From NCBI GenBank assembly GCA_034003245.1, contig JAVEYY010000002.1, forward strand, positions 62,001-126,000: a stretch of DNA of 64,000 bases, given 5' to 3'. The DNA is from Perlabentimonas sp034003245. Lineage in GTDB: Bacteria; Bacteroidota; Bacteroidia; Bacteroidales; Tenuifilaceae. The translations under genes and the position numbers were made by a program. Each line of letters starts with the position of its first letter. Position 1 is the stretch's first letter. The notes below the pieces were generated by a model. It was given only the letters and a program-made list of their open reading frames with translations, had not been told where the DNA came from and ran no database searches. This document shows positions 26,701-32,108 of the stretch, piece by piece.

Positions 26701-28281
26701 CTTGTACCAGGTGAAAGTAAGGGCATCCCCGGAGGCGGTGGTAGCCACCGTGCTGAGGGAGAGAGGTGAGCCAATACATCCAATTTTATCGGTGGGGTGA
26801 CTAGTTATGCTAATTGTATTGCTACTTACGCTCAGCTGGGCGCCATCGGAAATAATGGTATTGCAGCTATTGCTTACCTGGCAGCTGTAAAGGGCTTCGT
26901 CGGCTGTGGCAACGCTGTTGAGCACCAGCATATGGGTGGTTGCCCCGGCGATATTAACCCCATCCTTGCGCCATTGGTAGGTGACATCGGCTGGGGTGCC
27001 ATCGGATATCTTCTCGGCCTCAACGGTAAAGGATACTGTGCTGCCCTCGCAGGCGGTTTTTGATGTGGGTTGCGTTGATATGCTAAAGTCCTCCATCAGG
27101 GTTAGGGTCGCGCTATTGCTGGTAATGGTTCCGCAGCTGTTGGTAAGGGTAACGTAGTAAGTGCCCGCAGCGCTGGCCGTAAAGGTGGGATTATTGCTTG
27201 CTGCTTGAGGTGCACCGTTGAAAAACCACTCGTAGGTAGGAGCTGGCGATAGTGGGCTATGCGATACGCTGAGCTCTTCTGTACTTCCGTTGCAAATTGT
27301 TGAATTTGCGGGATGACTAGTAATAGTTAATGCCGGATTTAGCGTAATTACGCTCGACTGGGTAACGCTGTTACAGCTTCCCGTGGCCGTAACCGAAATG
27401 GCTGTCCCGTCGAAATCGGATGTTGCAACCGGAAGAGTATACGTTGAACCTGTTGCCCCTGCAATTACGCCATCCTTATCGGTCCATACGTAGCTGGTAA
27501 CATTACCGGTTGGGGTTACGGAGAATACTATATTTGTTTCGTTTTCACAAACGGTAATATCGGATAGTGAGGTAATGGATATATTCTCCCTAACGGTTAG
27601 GGTAACCGTAGCGCTGTAGGTTGTTCCGCAATCAATTGACGATATTAGGCACCTGTAGGTGCCAGCATGCGCTGTTGTTACGCTGGGGATATTAAGATCC
27701 TTGGTGTTAATGGTAAGAGCACCATCAATAGCTCCACCTGTTACCTTTTCCCAGAGATAGGTAAGATCATCGCCGCTGGCATCCACCGAGAAGGACACAG
27801 GCGAACCCACACAAACCGCTTTGCTAACGGGTTCACTGTTGATAACTATGGGATCCTTAACAATTAGCGATACGGCTGCACTAGTCTCAAAACCACAGGT
27901 ACCTGTAACCCTTACCCTGTAGTTACCCTCATAGGCATTGGTAACTCCCGTAAGCGTTAGGTTGGCCGTGGTGGCGTTGCTTACCACGCCACCATCGGAT
28001 AGCAGAGCGCCATCGAGATACCATTCGTACTGGAGGTTGTGGCCTGTTGCTATAGCTGATATGATATGATTTTCTCCTTCGCAGATGGATTCGCTGGCTG
28101 GTAGTACACTTGTAATTGATGTGCTTGAAAGATCTGTTAGGGTTACAGTTGTTGATGTGGATGTAGCTCCGCAAGGGCTTGATACGACACAGTAGTAGTT
28201 TCCTAGACTAGCCGGGGTTACGTTGTTTATTGGTAAACTTGAACTTGTTGCCCCAGCAATTAATCCTGATGGTCCATACCA
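14722..28281 (-). CDS. Giant Ig-repeat protein, long C-terminal open part
   Basis: This part is uninterrupted for more than 4,500 codons after the TAA. The first internal Met is at 27987 (4,421 residues), but it lies in the middle of an Ig repeat and lacks a signal peptide, so it is not a natural start. The segment holds 33 complete Ig-like repeats, the 13 AG.DQ repeats, both PKD domains and the sorting domain. The long frame without further damage argues that any inactivation is recent or artefactual. If translated alone it could not be exported, so its expression would be futile. Confidence 0.75.
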   Translation of the reverse strand, partial: WYGPSGLIAGATSSSLPINNVTPASLGNYYCVVSSPCGATSTSTTVTLTDLSSTSITSVLPASESICEGENHIISAIATGHNLQYEWYLDGALLSDGGVVSNATTANLTLTGVTNAYEGNYRVRVTGTCGFETSAAVSLIVKDPIVINSEPVSKAVCVGSPVSFSVDASGDDLTYLWEKVTGGAIDGALTINTKDLNIPSVTTAHAGTYRCLISSIDCGTTYSATVTLTVRENISITSLSDITVCENETNIVFSVTPTGNVTSYVWTDKDGVIAGATGSTYTLPVATSDFDGTAISVTATGSCNSVTQSSVITLNPALTITSHPANSTICNGSTEELSVSHSPLSPAPTYEWFFNGAPQAASNNPTFTASAAGTYYVTLTNSCGTITSNSATLTLMEDFSISTQPTSKTACEGSTVSFTVEAEKISDGTPADVTYQWRKDGVNIAGATTHMLVLNSVATADEALYSCQVSNSCNTIISDGAQLSVSSNTISITSHPTDKIGCIGSPLSLSTVATTASGDALTFTWYKDGVMVGSGSTYSIASFAAADVGTYRCNVSNGCTTQPSSNAVVTQGVVGAAGVPSDLTLCEGQDATFSVGAANPSYTYQWRKDDLNITDDGRIAGANTNQLTIDGVQLTDIATYNCVVTGTCGLPAISNGAELNVEAPPAIDSDKGPNPVTACVGGEATFSVTASGDNLSYRWQKGGVDIDAVANPSAATATLFLSNIQLADAGLYRCVVTNPSCGSVNSTTAELTVLDPIAIVSHPTNKEVCAGSNTTFTFTVTAPAGSTYQWYKGVTALSSSARITGVNLATLNISNLTAADVGSYWCQVLSPCGNTESNPATLTVRSPIAITQHPQSETICSGSSMNLSVIASGDGLGYQWYFDSGSEYNPIAGATSSTYSVAFIPATMEGSYYVEITNTCGTRTSDIATIAAGIATTATISADITRCVGTNANFTVTAGGSNLTYQWYKGADALSDGGNISGSTTTSLNISNVQLADAGIYKCYVVGSCGLVEVDAQLTVNQPITITAQPRDVAVCTGSAANFFVVASGTNPTYEWFKEGDATILSTTSTYTIAAVAAGDAGQYYCEVTNSCGTVTTTKATLSVYGNITIDTDPTDKSICAGGTVSFTLGITGTPVGYQWLKNGQPLTDGGNIAGATTQTLVISNTSATDEAQYSCEVYSGCSTQTSGAAELKVSTPITITQHPQDAIFCSGSSTNLTVFATGDHITYQWWRNGVNLGVGFTDPILNVSDEADYHVIVSNGCGTQTSSVATTTEADITNVTIAGPSPQCEGTDVTFTITPVTGSNLTYQWYKGSTALSNGGQISGVNTSTLTVTGITTANAGSYQCVVTGDCGTQSDLFATLSVQENARITVQPVSTTVKIGNTATLSVVATGTGLNYQWRKDGVDIDATFTDITGFTTSQLVISNAAAGNHDGVYTCVITGTCSSITSANATVNVVATTFITLQPDASVTLCENDVLTLNVEPTSGYTYQWKRGSTTLINDTRISGATSPTLTITGVTVADQGAYTCTVSDGITNEISQASVVTVNPSVSITDNPVDATKCVGESHIFSVTATGDGLTYQWQNSTDGTTWNDVGGATNREYTVNPLSTADAGQYRVLVSGTCGGTPVTQTSSPATLTVNEGITINSDLNATYSVCQNNTISLEFDVTGDNLTFQWYKNGQPVTDGNIVGVTTNRIDINTATLANAGVYSCIVSSPCGSPVTSNLATLTVNPTTIITSQPVSRTKCEGDDITFTVVAQGGNLVYNWTHDGNPVGGDSPTLTLTNLSKASHQGTYLCEVTGDCGTVTSNGAVLTIKANVSITAPAAPTPVPICQGSSTTLSVTALGDDLTYQWTKNGVAITAAETQFEGYNTANLKINSASVADAGVYSCTVTGYCGNPQTSNYYTVTVNPTTAITTQPISRTKCEGDEVVFRVTATGSNLSYQWQKDGVDISGETSATLTLPGLDKTADEGTYRCIVSGDCGTNIQSSEAQLTVNRNTAITARPVIAYPNLCQNGSTTITIVAAGDNLSYEWKKNGLAITGSTFSGVNSSVLEISNAAVADAGDYTCTVTGDCGSALTSSAVTLTVNPTTNITTQPIGRDKCEGDEATLTVYATGNNLAYQWFRGATSLTTGGNISGATTSQLRITNLSTTDAGSYTCQITATCGDITTEPAVVTVSEATAISGDPVIGNATLCQGESTTITISATGDNLTYLWKKNGQPITDANISGINTDVLVISGAQPANEGDYTCTVTGNCGSSRTSNIATLTVYPTTAVTTQPLSATRCEGDQVTFTVSATGSGLSYSWHKNSTANPAITNATLASGAVVTGATTNQLRITGLTSSEAGSYICVVSGTCGANVATIPATLTVNGRIQIDTQPAPLTTLCQGSSVNIEVVALGTVVEYKWKKNGSYISDSGTITGTNSATLSFGNIIPADAGSYTCEIIGTYNTEETQVAQVVVNPTPAITLQPQSTTLCEGNNLQLLVEATGTTPLAYQWKFNNGDISGATSSSLTINNINLSQAGAYSVEVTAASCGSVSSSAANVTVNPKVSISAQPVNTRVCDGTTAQFTVNATGSGTLSYQWVYNNTNTLTDGDPISGATTNQLTIYPATKAHEGLYKCIITSDCGTEETSSVTLSVTDVTAITAHPQDQTVMVNGMANFNVAATGSFNPITYQWQKYNTATNSYEDISGAIAATHNINPVVIADAGKYRCVVTGDCGTVYSNAATLTVNEPVTITTDPVSLPPLCVGDVANFSVTASGTILSYQWQFRTTGSWANLTDINGVSGTGSPNLTISPVGTSHNGSYRCVVTGPTIDITTNSNPATLVVNDVIAITQEPQSQDKCFGDNLVLEVEVTGIGATFAWFKDYAPLTEDIRVTGVTTNRLVIYNITDADAGDYHCVVTNSCDTKNSNVATVNINPVVEITSDPADQVRCVGQTVTFAITSNIPNVTFQWYKGNTPLSNGTLINGKTVVTGATSANLTLTNLQLDDAGNYYCRITDGCTNDNSVFARLTMRSQTAITAEPSNTTVCEGDVAFFEVVATGTNLTYSWYKDNSTTPISNIDGKISGATGNVLSIANVDPADEGTYRCVITGGCTSESTSPASLSVNLYPGTPGTITGLTTVCQGATRVHYMVPEIANAQTYIWDIPYAATIVSGEGTNSILVNYSNTSESGSVTVYGQNGCGNGPASAALPVTVNPLPYAYAGIDQRECSDVFTLDANNIAGGVWSIQAGDAVFPAGQESVHNVAVSNVMFGTNTFRWTVTQNGCSSYDEVNITNLKVAINAGTDQVICSTEATFNAVTPLAGASWRVMPNQGQGTIVDPTSPTSIVTGLSQGVNVLAWQVNNEGCISSDQVSITNNRPLNPDAGPDEVIAFDQYELQAKNPEAGTTGFWDLLSGGGSFDDPTDPNTTIRNLMPGTNVIVWTVTRENCSLTDEVTIENIMLEPANAGSDQTLCVNFTTLAAKAPNIGVGEWSVEVGGGVFADKNSPTTRVTNLAPGVNTLRWTVRTSLIGVTYDEVTIINNMPTPANAGTDRALCTNTVTLAGNSTINPTETGTWSRISGSGVINDFNNPTSPVTNLSPGINEFKWTIDNNGCISNDFVVITNNTPTIAEAGEDQVICTNYTELLPNTPTFGVGSWSIESGNGFISGNTVTNLGPDDNVFVYTITNGTCTSSDKVTITNNKPTTPYAGYDRSICEDNVTLDANQALQGTASWSRVSGSGTITDITNPKTTVTNLSFGPNIFRWTIEKNGCEEFDEVTISNDYVEATAGENQTLCQNFTELRASNPLPGIGTWSILEASAATFVDQNSPNTAVTNLSKGDNRFRWTVTNKNCVATADVTITNNEPTRPNAGEDQAVCGKTTSLNANTASFGTGVWTAMSGAATFTNNADPKTSVSNLAEGRNILRWTITQEDCVLFDEVVITSNFPEDVFAGNDQIVCSNQTTLAANAPTLGSGRWEIVTGSGSFADRFLHNTVVTNLGKGDNIFKWTVSSSDCYDSDLVTIRSSIPTTSVAGASQTLCSETVMLGANTPVEGVGSWTVISGSVDFEDRNDPRTNAINIARGVNIIAWVIDKDGCQSSSELTLTNNLPSVPFAGYDGEICADSITLSAENPEIGVGRWSTFGDATILTSENNHSKAVNLSYGPNTFRWTVTNFNCSLSDDVVITSNLAYVYAGADTTVNTPSVTLIGNVPNVGTGSWSLVAGSQNTQIVTPGNFTSLVNDLTPGVNVFSWNINNNGCISSDEVTITYIVWPDADFEPSTLSGCPPLEVNFVNITSGGEPYRWDMGDGTIINQQHVTYTYFDPGTYSVTLYATAPGSDVPVTKTRSITVHPIPTANFGIAPEVVYMPGQTISCYNYSKNIVQSIWDFGDGRERVEAFAPLYQYQDTGRFNIMLKVINQFGCPDSLTIIDAVHVLKRSEFFFPDAFTPNPFGGSGGVYDPLDRSNDVFYPIVTDGEILDYEFKIFNRAGVMIFRTNDIKLGWDGYYKNKMLPQGVYVYYVTGRYNNGEPFKKVGNVMLIVKDN

Positions 28282-28284
28282 TTA
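28282..28284 (-). other. In-frame nonsense codon in an Ig repeat (TAA where Gln is expected)
   Basis: The minus strand reads GTNLTY, stop, WYGPSG. In sister repeats the same place reads LTYQWYK, so a CAA to TAA change of one base explains the stop. The frame is continuous on both sides. Confidence 0.85.
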
Positions 28285-30207
28285 ATAGGTTAGGTTAGTC
28301 CCAGTGGCAGCTAGGCTAAAGGCAACATTTGAACCAAGGCAGGCATTACTTATGGAAACGGGTTGAGTAGTTATTACTATGGGCGCATCAACTGTAAGCG
28401 AAGCACCAGTTTGCACCTCTACACCGCAATCTCCCTGAATGTGGCAAGTATATGTTCCCGCATCTGCACTGTTTATATTAAGTATAGTTAGGCTGTTGGT
28501 GGTAGCGTTCTCGTATTTTCCAGCAGTATTACTGATGGTTACTCCACCCTTTTTCCAAACAAAGGTATTATTGCTACCTGTAGCAACCACCGTGAACGAG
28601 TGACTTGTGCCAGTGCATGCAGTAAAATCAGAAGGCGGCGTTGTAACAGAGGTAGTTGAATTTACGGTGAGGGTTACCGCTGGGCTGGAGACAGCCGCTC
28701 CGCAAGAACTATTAACCGTGCAGATTATTTGGCTACCATCATCACCAGCCACAGTAGGGCCATTTAGTGTAAGCACATTGCTGTTTGTGCCCACTGGTGC
28801 ACCATTCTTAGCCCAGGAGTAGGTTAAATTCTGCCCCGAAGCAGTAATAGTGAATACCGCTGAGTTCCCCTCGCACACTTCAACATCGGAGGGAAGGCTG
28901 GTGAGCGTTACCACGGGGTTCTCGGTAATTACAGCTGAACCGCTCATCGTTTGGGAACAACCCGAGGCGTTGGTTGCCACAACGGTGTAGGTGCCTGCCA
29001 ACTTGTTAAGCCACTGGATGGCATTACCAGTACCCGGTACCATGGCCCCATCGGCTATACCATTCCTATATATTTGGTAGTCTACCCCTGCATCGGAATC
29101 AAAAAGGGTGACGGTAAGCCCAGTGCCTGGCGAAGCGCAGTAGGATCCCGATCCCGTAAGGGCATAAACTGTCGGGAGGGGGTTGATATCGAATGTTTTT
29201 TCCTCAAAGTCGCTACACCCCGAGCTGCCCTGGAAGGTATAGGTTATGGTATAGGTTCCAGTGGTTGTAATCTCCGATGGTTTAAAGGTTGCAGTTCCAT
29301 TACCATGATCAAGAAGGCTAGCAGCGGGACCAGATGTGGTGAATATTCCAGACTCGGTGAATGGGTTAACAATATTTGGGGATCCAACAAGGGTTACATC
29401 GCCATCACCCATGCAGTAGTTAGCAGCTAGCCCCGAGAAGTTGGCGTTGGGCGTGGGCAGTATGTTTATGCTATGCTGTATGGTGTTTACGCAGGTTAGG
29501 TCGTCGGTGTACTCGTAGGTGAGGATGTAGTTGCCTACCCCGATAGATGGGTCAAAGGTTGCATCCCCATCGCCCAAGTCGGCAATGCCGGCAACGGGGT
29601 TTCCCAGCAGGTCGGTGAGCACCAGCGTGTGGGGAAGAGCCGGTGGGTTTATCAGATCTGGATCCCAGTGCGAGTAGTTAAAGGTAATAATGCCGCTGTT
29701 GGCGCAGTAGTTGCTGTTTAGTCCGGTTAGTCTAATATCGGTTCCTACCCGAACATCCTCAATAAGCTCGGTGCTTGTGCAGCCGTTAACTGTGGTAAAG
29801 GTGTACTGGATATCGTGGTACCCAAGTCCAGCTGAGGCCGGACTAAATGTGGCATTTCCTGCACCCAGGTCGGTTACCCCATCGCCTGTAAGCGTTCCTG
29901 TTCCCCCGGCGCTGGGGCTGTAGGTGAAGTTGTAGTCTGCATCGCCATCGCACTGGGTCATGCTAATCCCCGAGATTACGATTACCGGCATGGGGTTAAC
30001 CACTATATCCCTCTCCATATAACTTTCACATACCCCATCGTTGTATGTGTACCTAACGGTATGTGTACCCGCGCCTGCAAACTCGGGGTCAAAGGTGTCG
30101 CCTATTACCCCAGAACCCGTGAAAGTACCACCTGTTGGAGAAACGTACAAGGTAAGGTCAATTGGATCATCTTCCCCGCAAAGCGGGGCGGGTTGGTTAA
30201 AAGTGAT
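28282..30207 (-). CDS. Giant Ig-repeat protein, middle part
   Basis: This is the frame between the G7 tract and the in-frame stop. It includes SprB-like repeats (GTHTVRYTYNDGVCES, GNYILTYEYTDDLTC) and three Ig-like repeats, the last ending AATGTNLTY at the stop codon. The codons just upstream of the first Met at 30150 are also open and give a sensible continuation (LCGEDDPIDLTLYVSPTGG), showing that the N-terminal boundary is the frameshift and not that Met. Confidence 0.7.
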   Translation of the reverse strand: MTFNQPAPLCGEDDPIDLTLYVSPTGGTFTGSGVIGDTFDPEFAGAGTHTVRYTYNDGVCESYMERDIVVNPMPVIVISGISMTQCDGDADYNFTYSPSAGGTGTLTGDGVTDLGAGNATFSPASAGLGYHDIQYTFTTVNGCTSTELIEDVRVGTDIRLTGLNSNYCANSGIITFNYSHWDPDLINPPALPHTLVLTDLLGNPVAGIADLGDGDATFDPSIGVGNYILTYEYTDDLTCVNTIQHSINILPTPNANFSGLAANYCMGDGDVTLVGSPNIVNPFTESGIFTTSGPAASLLDHGNGTATFKPSEITTTGTYTITYTFQGSSGCSDFEEKTFDINPLPTVYALTGSGSYCASPGTGLTVTLFDSDAGVDYQIYRNGIADGAMVPGTGNAIQWLNKLAGTYTVVATNASGCSQTMSGSAVITENPVVTLTSLPSDVEVCEGNSAVFTITASGQNLTYSWAKNGAPVGTNSNVLTLNGPTVAGDDGSQIICTVNSSCGAAVSSPAVTLTVNSTTSVTTPPSDFTACTGTSHSFTVVATGSNNTFVWKKGGVTISNTAGKYENATTNSLTILNINSADAGTYTCHIQGDCGVEVQTGASLTVDAPIVITTQPVSISNACLGSNVAFSLAATGTNLTY

Positions 30208-30214
30208 GGGGGGG
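30208..30214 (-). other. G7 homopolymer at the site of a frameshift
   Basis: Seven G on the plus strand (C7 in the gene). Adding one C restores ...VVLAPPITFNQPAPLCGEDDP and makes the two flanking frames one. Homopolymers of this kind are sites of slipped-strand phase switching, but also of sequencing error. Confidence 0.75.
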
Positions 30215-30803
30215 CAAGGACTACGTTAAAGGTTTGGGGGTCTGAATAGGCGATACAGGCTCCAGAACCTACTTGATATATAATTGTATGAATCCCTGTA
30301 CCCAATACGCTGGGGTTGAAGGTTACGGCTGGATTACCGTTCACGTAGTATGTTCCCCCAGCAGGGGCGCCTCCAGAAATAAGGTAATCGATGTTGTCGT
30401 TGGAGCAGTATGAGTTTGGATCAATTGGGTCAAGTGTTGGAGCAACAGCTCCAATTACTACAAATGTATATGTATTAGTATTATATGTAATAGTAAAAAT
30501 CCCTTCACTTTCGGGTGATGGGGCAGGTGCTGCAGCAGCCACTGCAGCGGCAGGATCAAAACTAGCAGTATTATCTCCATTGTCGGTAATGCCTTTTCCT
30601 GAAAAAGGCCGGATATTAGGATGGTTACCAGTTAAAAGATCAACTGCATCATGAATACAATAATTTATTGTTCCTCCTGGGTTTAGGGTTATTCCTTGAT
30701 TGCCTGAAGTAATAGTATTTGCCTGTCCAAAAGAGTTAATGGCAGCCATCAGCAAACCCAAAGTAAGGCTTGTGTAAATGGCTATATTTTGAATTCGTCT
30801 CAT
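30215..30803 (-). CDS. Giant Ig-repeat protein, N-terminal part with signal peptide
   Basis: The start is placed at 30803 (MRRIQNIAIY), not the Met at 30863, because a signal peptide begins directly there and ends near NSFGQ. About 195 codons follow with repeats such as GGTYYVNGNPAVTFNP and GTGIHTIIYQVGSGAC. After ...DPQTFNVVLAPP the frame leaves the repeat pattern at the G7 run and ends in unrelated residues by 30105. Confidence 0.7.
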
Positions 30804-31132
30804 CCTAAGTTTTAGTTGAAATATTGCTTTGTCAATGTCTATGCCTATACGCAGCAATATCATTAAAGTTAGTATCTAATATACGCAAATAGCAGCTAAA
30901 ATTGATAAACCCCCCGAATAATTTGATAATTATAGATAGGACCGAAGACCGAAGACCGTAAAGTCACTTGTCACTTGTCACGTGTCACTTGTCGCCACCG
31001 AATATCGAATATCGAACATCGAATAATGAATTTTGAAGTTGGACGACCGAAGGGCGAAGTCAGAAGCCAGAAGAAAGAAGAAAGAAGAAAGTCACCCGTC
31101 ACTTGTCACCCAAGTCACTACCGTCACCAGTA

Positions 31133-31210
31133 TCCAACTAATCTGTGGTAATTCGTGTAAATTTGGCTACGCCGAGCTCACCGCCTGCTAGCGGTTCGGT
31201 TGTGGACAAA
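31133..31210. repeat. Dispersed repeat, copy 2
   Basis: It matches copy 1 closely, with GTGGTAATTCGTGTAAATTT, the GGCTACGCCGAGCTCACCGC core and TGTGGACAAA. One base in the inner hairpin differs (CTAGCGGT). Confidence 0.85.
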
Positions 31211-31350
31211 AGCAGCAGGAGCGCGAGTACTGAGCAAGAGAATATCGAATATCGAATATCGAATAACGAATTTTGAAGTTGGAATACCGAAGACCGAAGA
31301 CCGAAGAGAGTCACCCGTCACCTCCCGTCACCAATGTCCCTCGTCACCAA

Positions 31351-31419
31351 CATTCAACTAATTCGTGTAATTTGGCTACGCCGAGCTCACCGCCTGCTGG
31401 CGGTTCGGTTGTGGACAAA
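31351..31419. repeat. Dispersed repeat, copy 3
   Basis: It shares the core of copies 1 and 2 but has a shorter left arm (CATTCAACTAATTCGTGTAA). The inner hairpin ACCGCC TGCT GGCGGT is intact. Confidence 0.85.
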
Positions 31420-31520
31420 GACAGCAGGAGCGCGAATAGGAAGCAAGAGGAATATTGAATATCGAATCACTACTGTCCGATTAATTTTTTCATAAACATC
31501 GGTAATCCCTATCAATTGTT

Positions 31521-31655
31521 GTGTCCCTACGGGACACTGACTTGTGGGGTCTAAATTTCTTCTACCGTTATTCTGTGCCTAACGGCACAGTCCCGTAGGG
31601 ACTAAATATCGGTAGAACAAATAGTAGGAATTTTTTATTGTCCCGTTAGGGACAA
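31521..31655. repeat. Cluster of four short REP-like hairpins
   Basis: Four small palindromes stand in a row: GTGTCCC TAC GGGACAC (31521-31537), GTGCC TAAC GGCAC, GTCCC GTA GGGAC and GTCCC GTTA GGGAC. They resemble the REP-like palindromes found between genes in many bacteria. No RAYT transposase gene is in the window. Confidence 0.6.
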
Positions 31656-31807
31656 AACAAATATTAGTCGGACATTAATGATATCGAATATCCATTAACG
31701 ATTTCTGATTTACGATGTAACGCTTGCGGTTGCTATTCTATTTGTGTGCTTTGTGAACTCCTTGGTGTCTTTAGTGGTGAAAATAACCCCGATGGACATC
31801 TCCGCAA

Positions 31808-31950
31808 CCCCGACGGCCATCTCGACTACCCCGACAATCAACCAATCAACCCTGTCAGACAATCTGGTAACCCCGACGGCCATTTCGACAACCCCGACAA
31901 TCAACCAATCAACTCCGTCAGACAATCCGGTAACCCCGTCGGTCATCGCC
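31808..31950. repeat. 63-bp tandem repeat, about 2.3 copies
   Basis: CCCCGACGGCCAT recurs at 31808 and 31871, with a variant CCCCGTCGGTCAT at 31934, giving an exact 63-base period. Because 63 is divisible by three, frames stay open on both strands and yield spurious repeat peptides. No start signal or family supports a gene. Confidence 0.75.
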
Positions 31951-32108
31951 TCACCAATACTCAACGAATCTGTGAAAATTCGTGTAATCTGTGGACAAAC
32001 ATCCCATTTCACTCAACATTCCCCCCGTTTTGCTGTTGATTTGGCAAATATCATGTGCATATTCGCAAACAATCCGTATCTTAGCGCAACGCTCCAAAAC
32101 CATACAAA

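Larger units (their letters stand above)
14722..30803 (-). pseudogene. Giant secreted Ig-repeat protein with type B sorting domain, interrupted twice
   Basis: Restoring one base at 30208-30214 and reading through one TAA at 28282-28284 gives a single frame of about 5,360 codons from the ATG at 30801-30803 (MRRIQNIAIYTSLTLGLLMA, a signal peptide). The order is several SprB-like repeats, about 37 Ig-like repeats of 80-95 residues (pattern NLTYQWYKDG ... DAGTYTC.V.G.CG), a PKD-like unit, 13 repeats of about 75 residues (AG.DQ..C...T.L.AN), two PKD domains (MGDGT, DFGDG) and a gliding-motility type C-terminal domain (FFPDAFTPN ... NRAGVMIF ... PQGVYVYYVTG). It should be exported by type IX secretion and act at the cell surface as an adhesin. 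The breaks may be real decay, phase variation or sequence error. Confidence 0.85.
30864..32108. repeat. Gene-free block of dispersed repeats (right of the giant gene)
   Basis: About 1.2 kb without a supported gene. It holds GAAGACCGAAGAC-type runs (30943-30960, 31286-31306), GTCACTTGTCAC runs, GAATATCGAATATCGAAT runs, two full copies of the ATTCGTGTAA repeat, a cluster of GTCCC/GGGAC hairpins, a TTTGTGTGCTTTGTGAACTC copy (31741-31781) and a 63-bp tandem repeat. The last 30 bases contain TATCTTAG (32080-32087), a possible weak -7 element for sucA. Confidence 0.8.

Noticed and set aside
15244..27063. Many plus-strand frames of 60-95 residues opposite the giant gene
   Set aside because: They are repetitive shadows of the Ig and SprB-like repeats on the minus strand.
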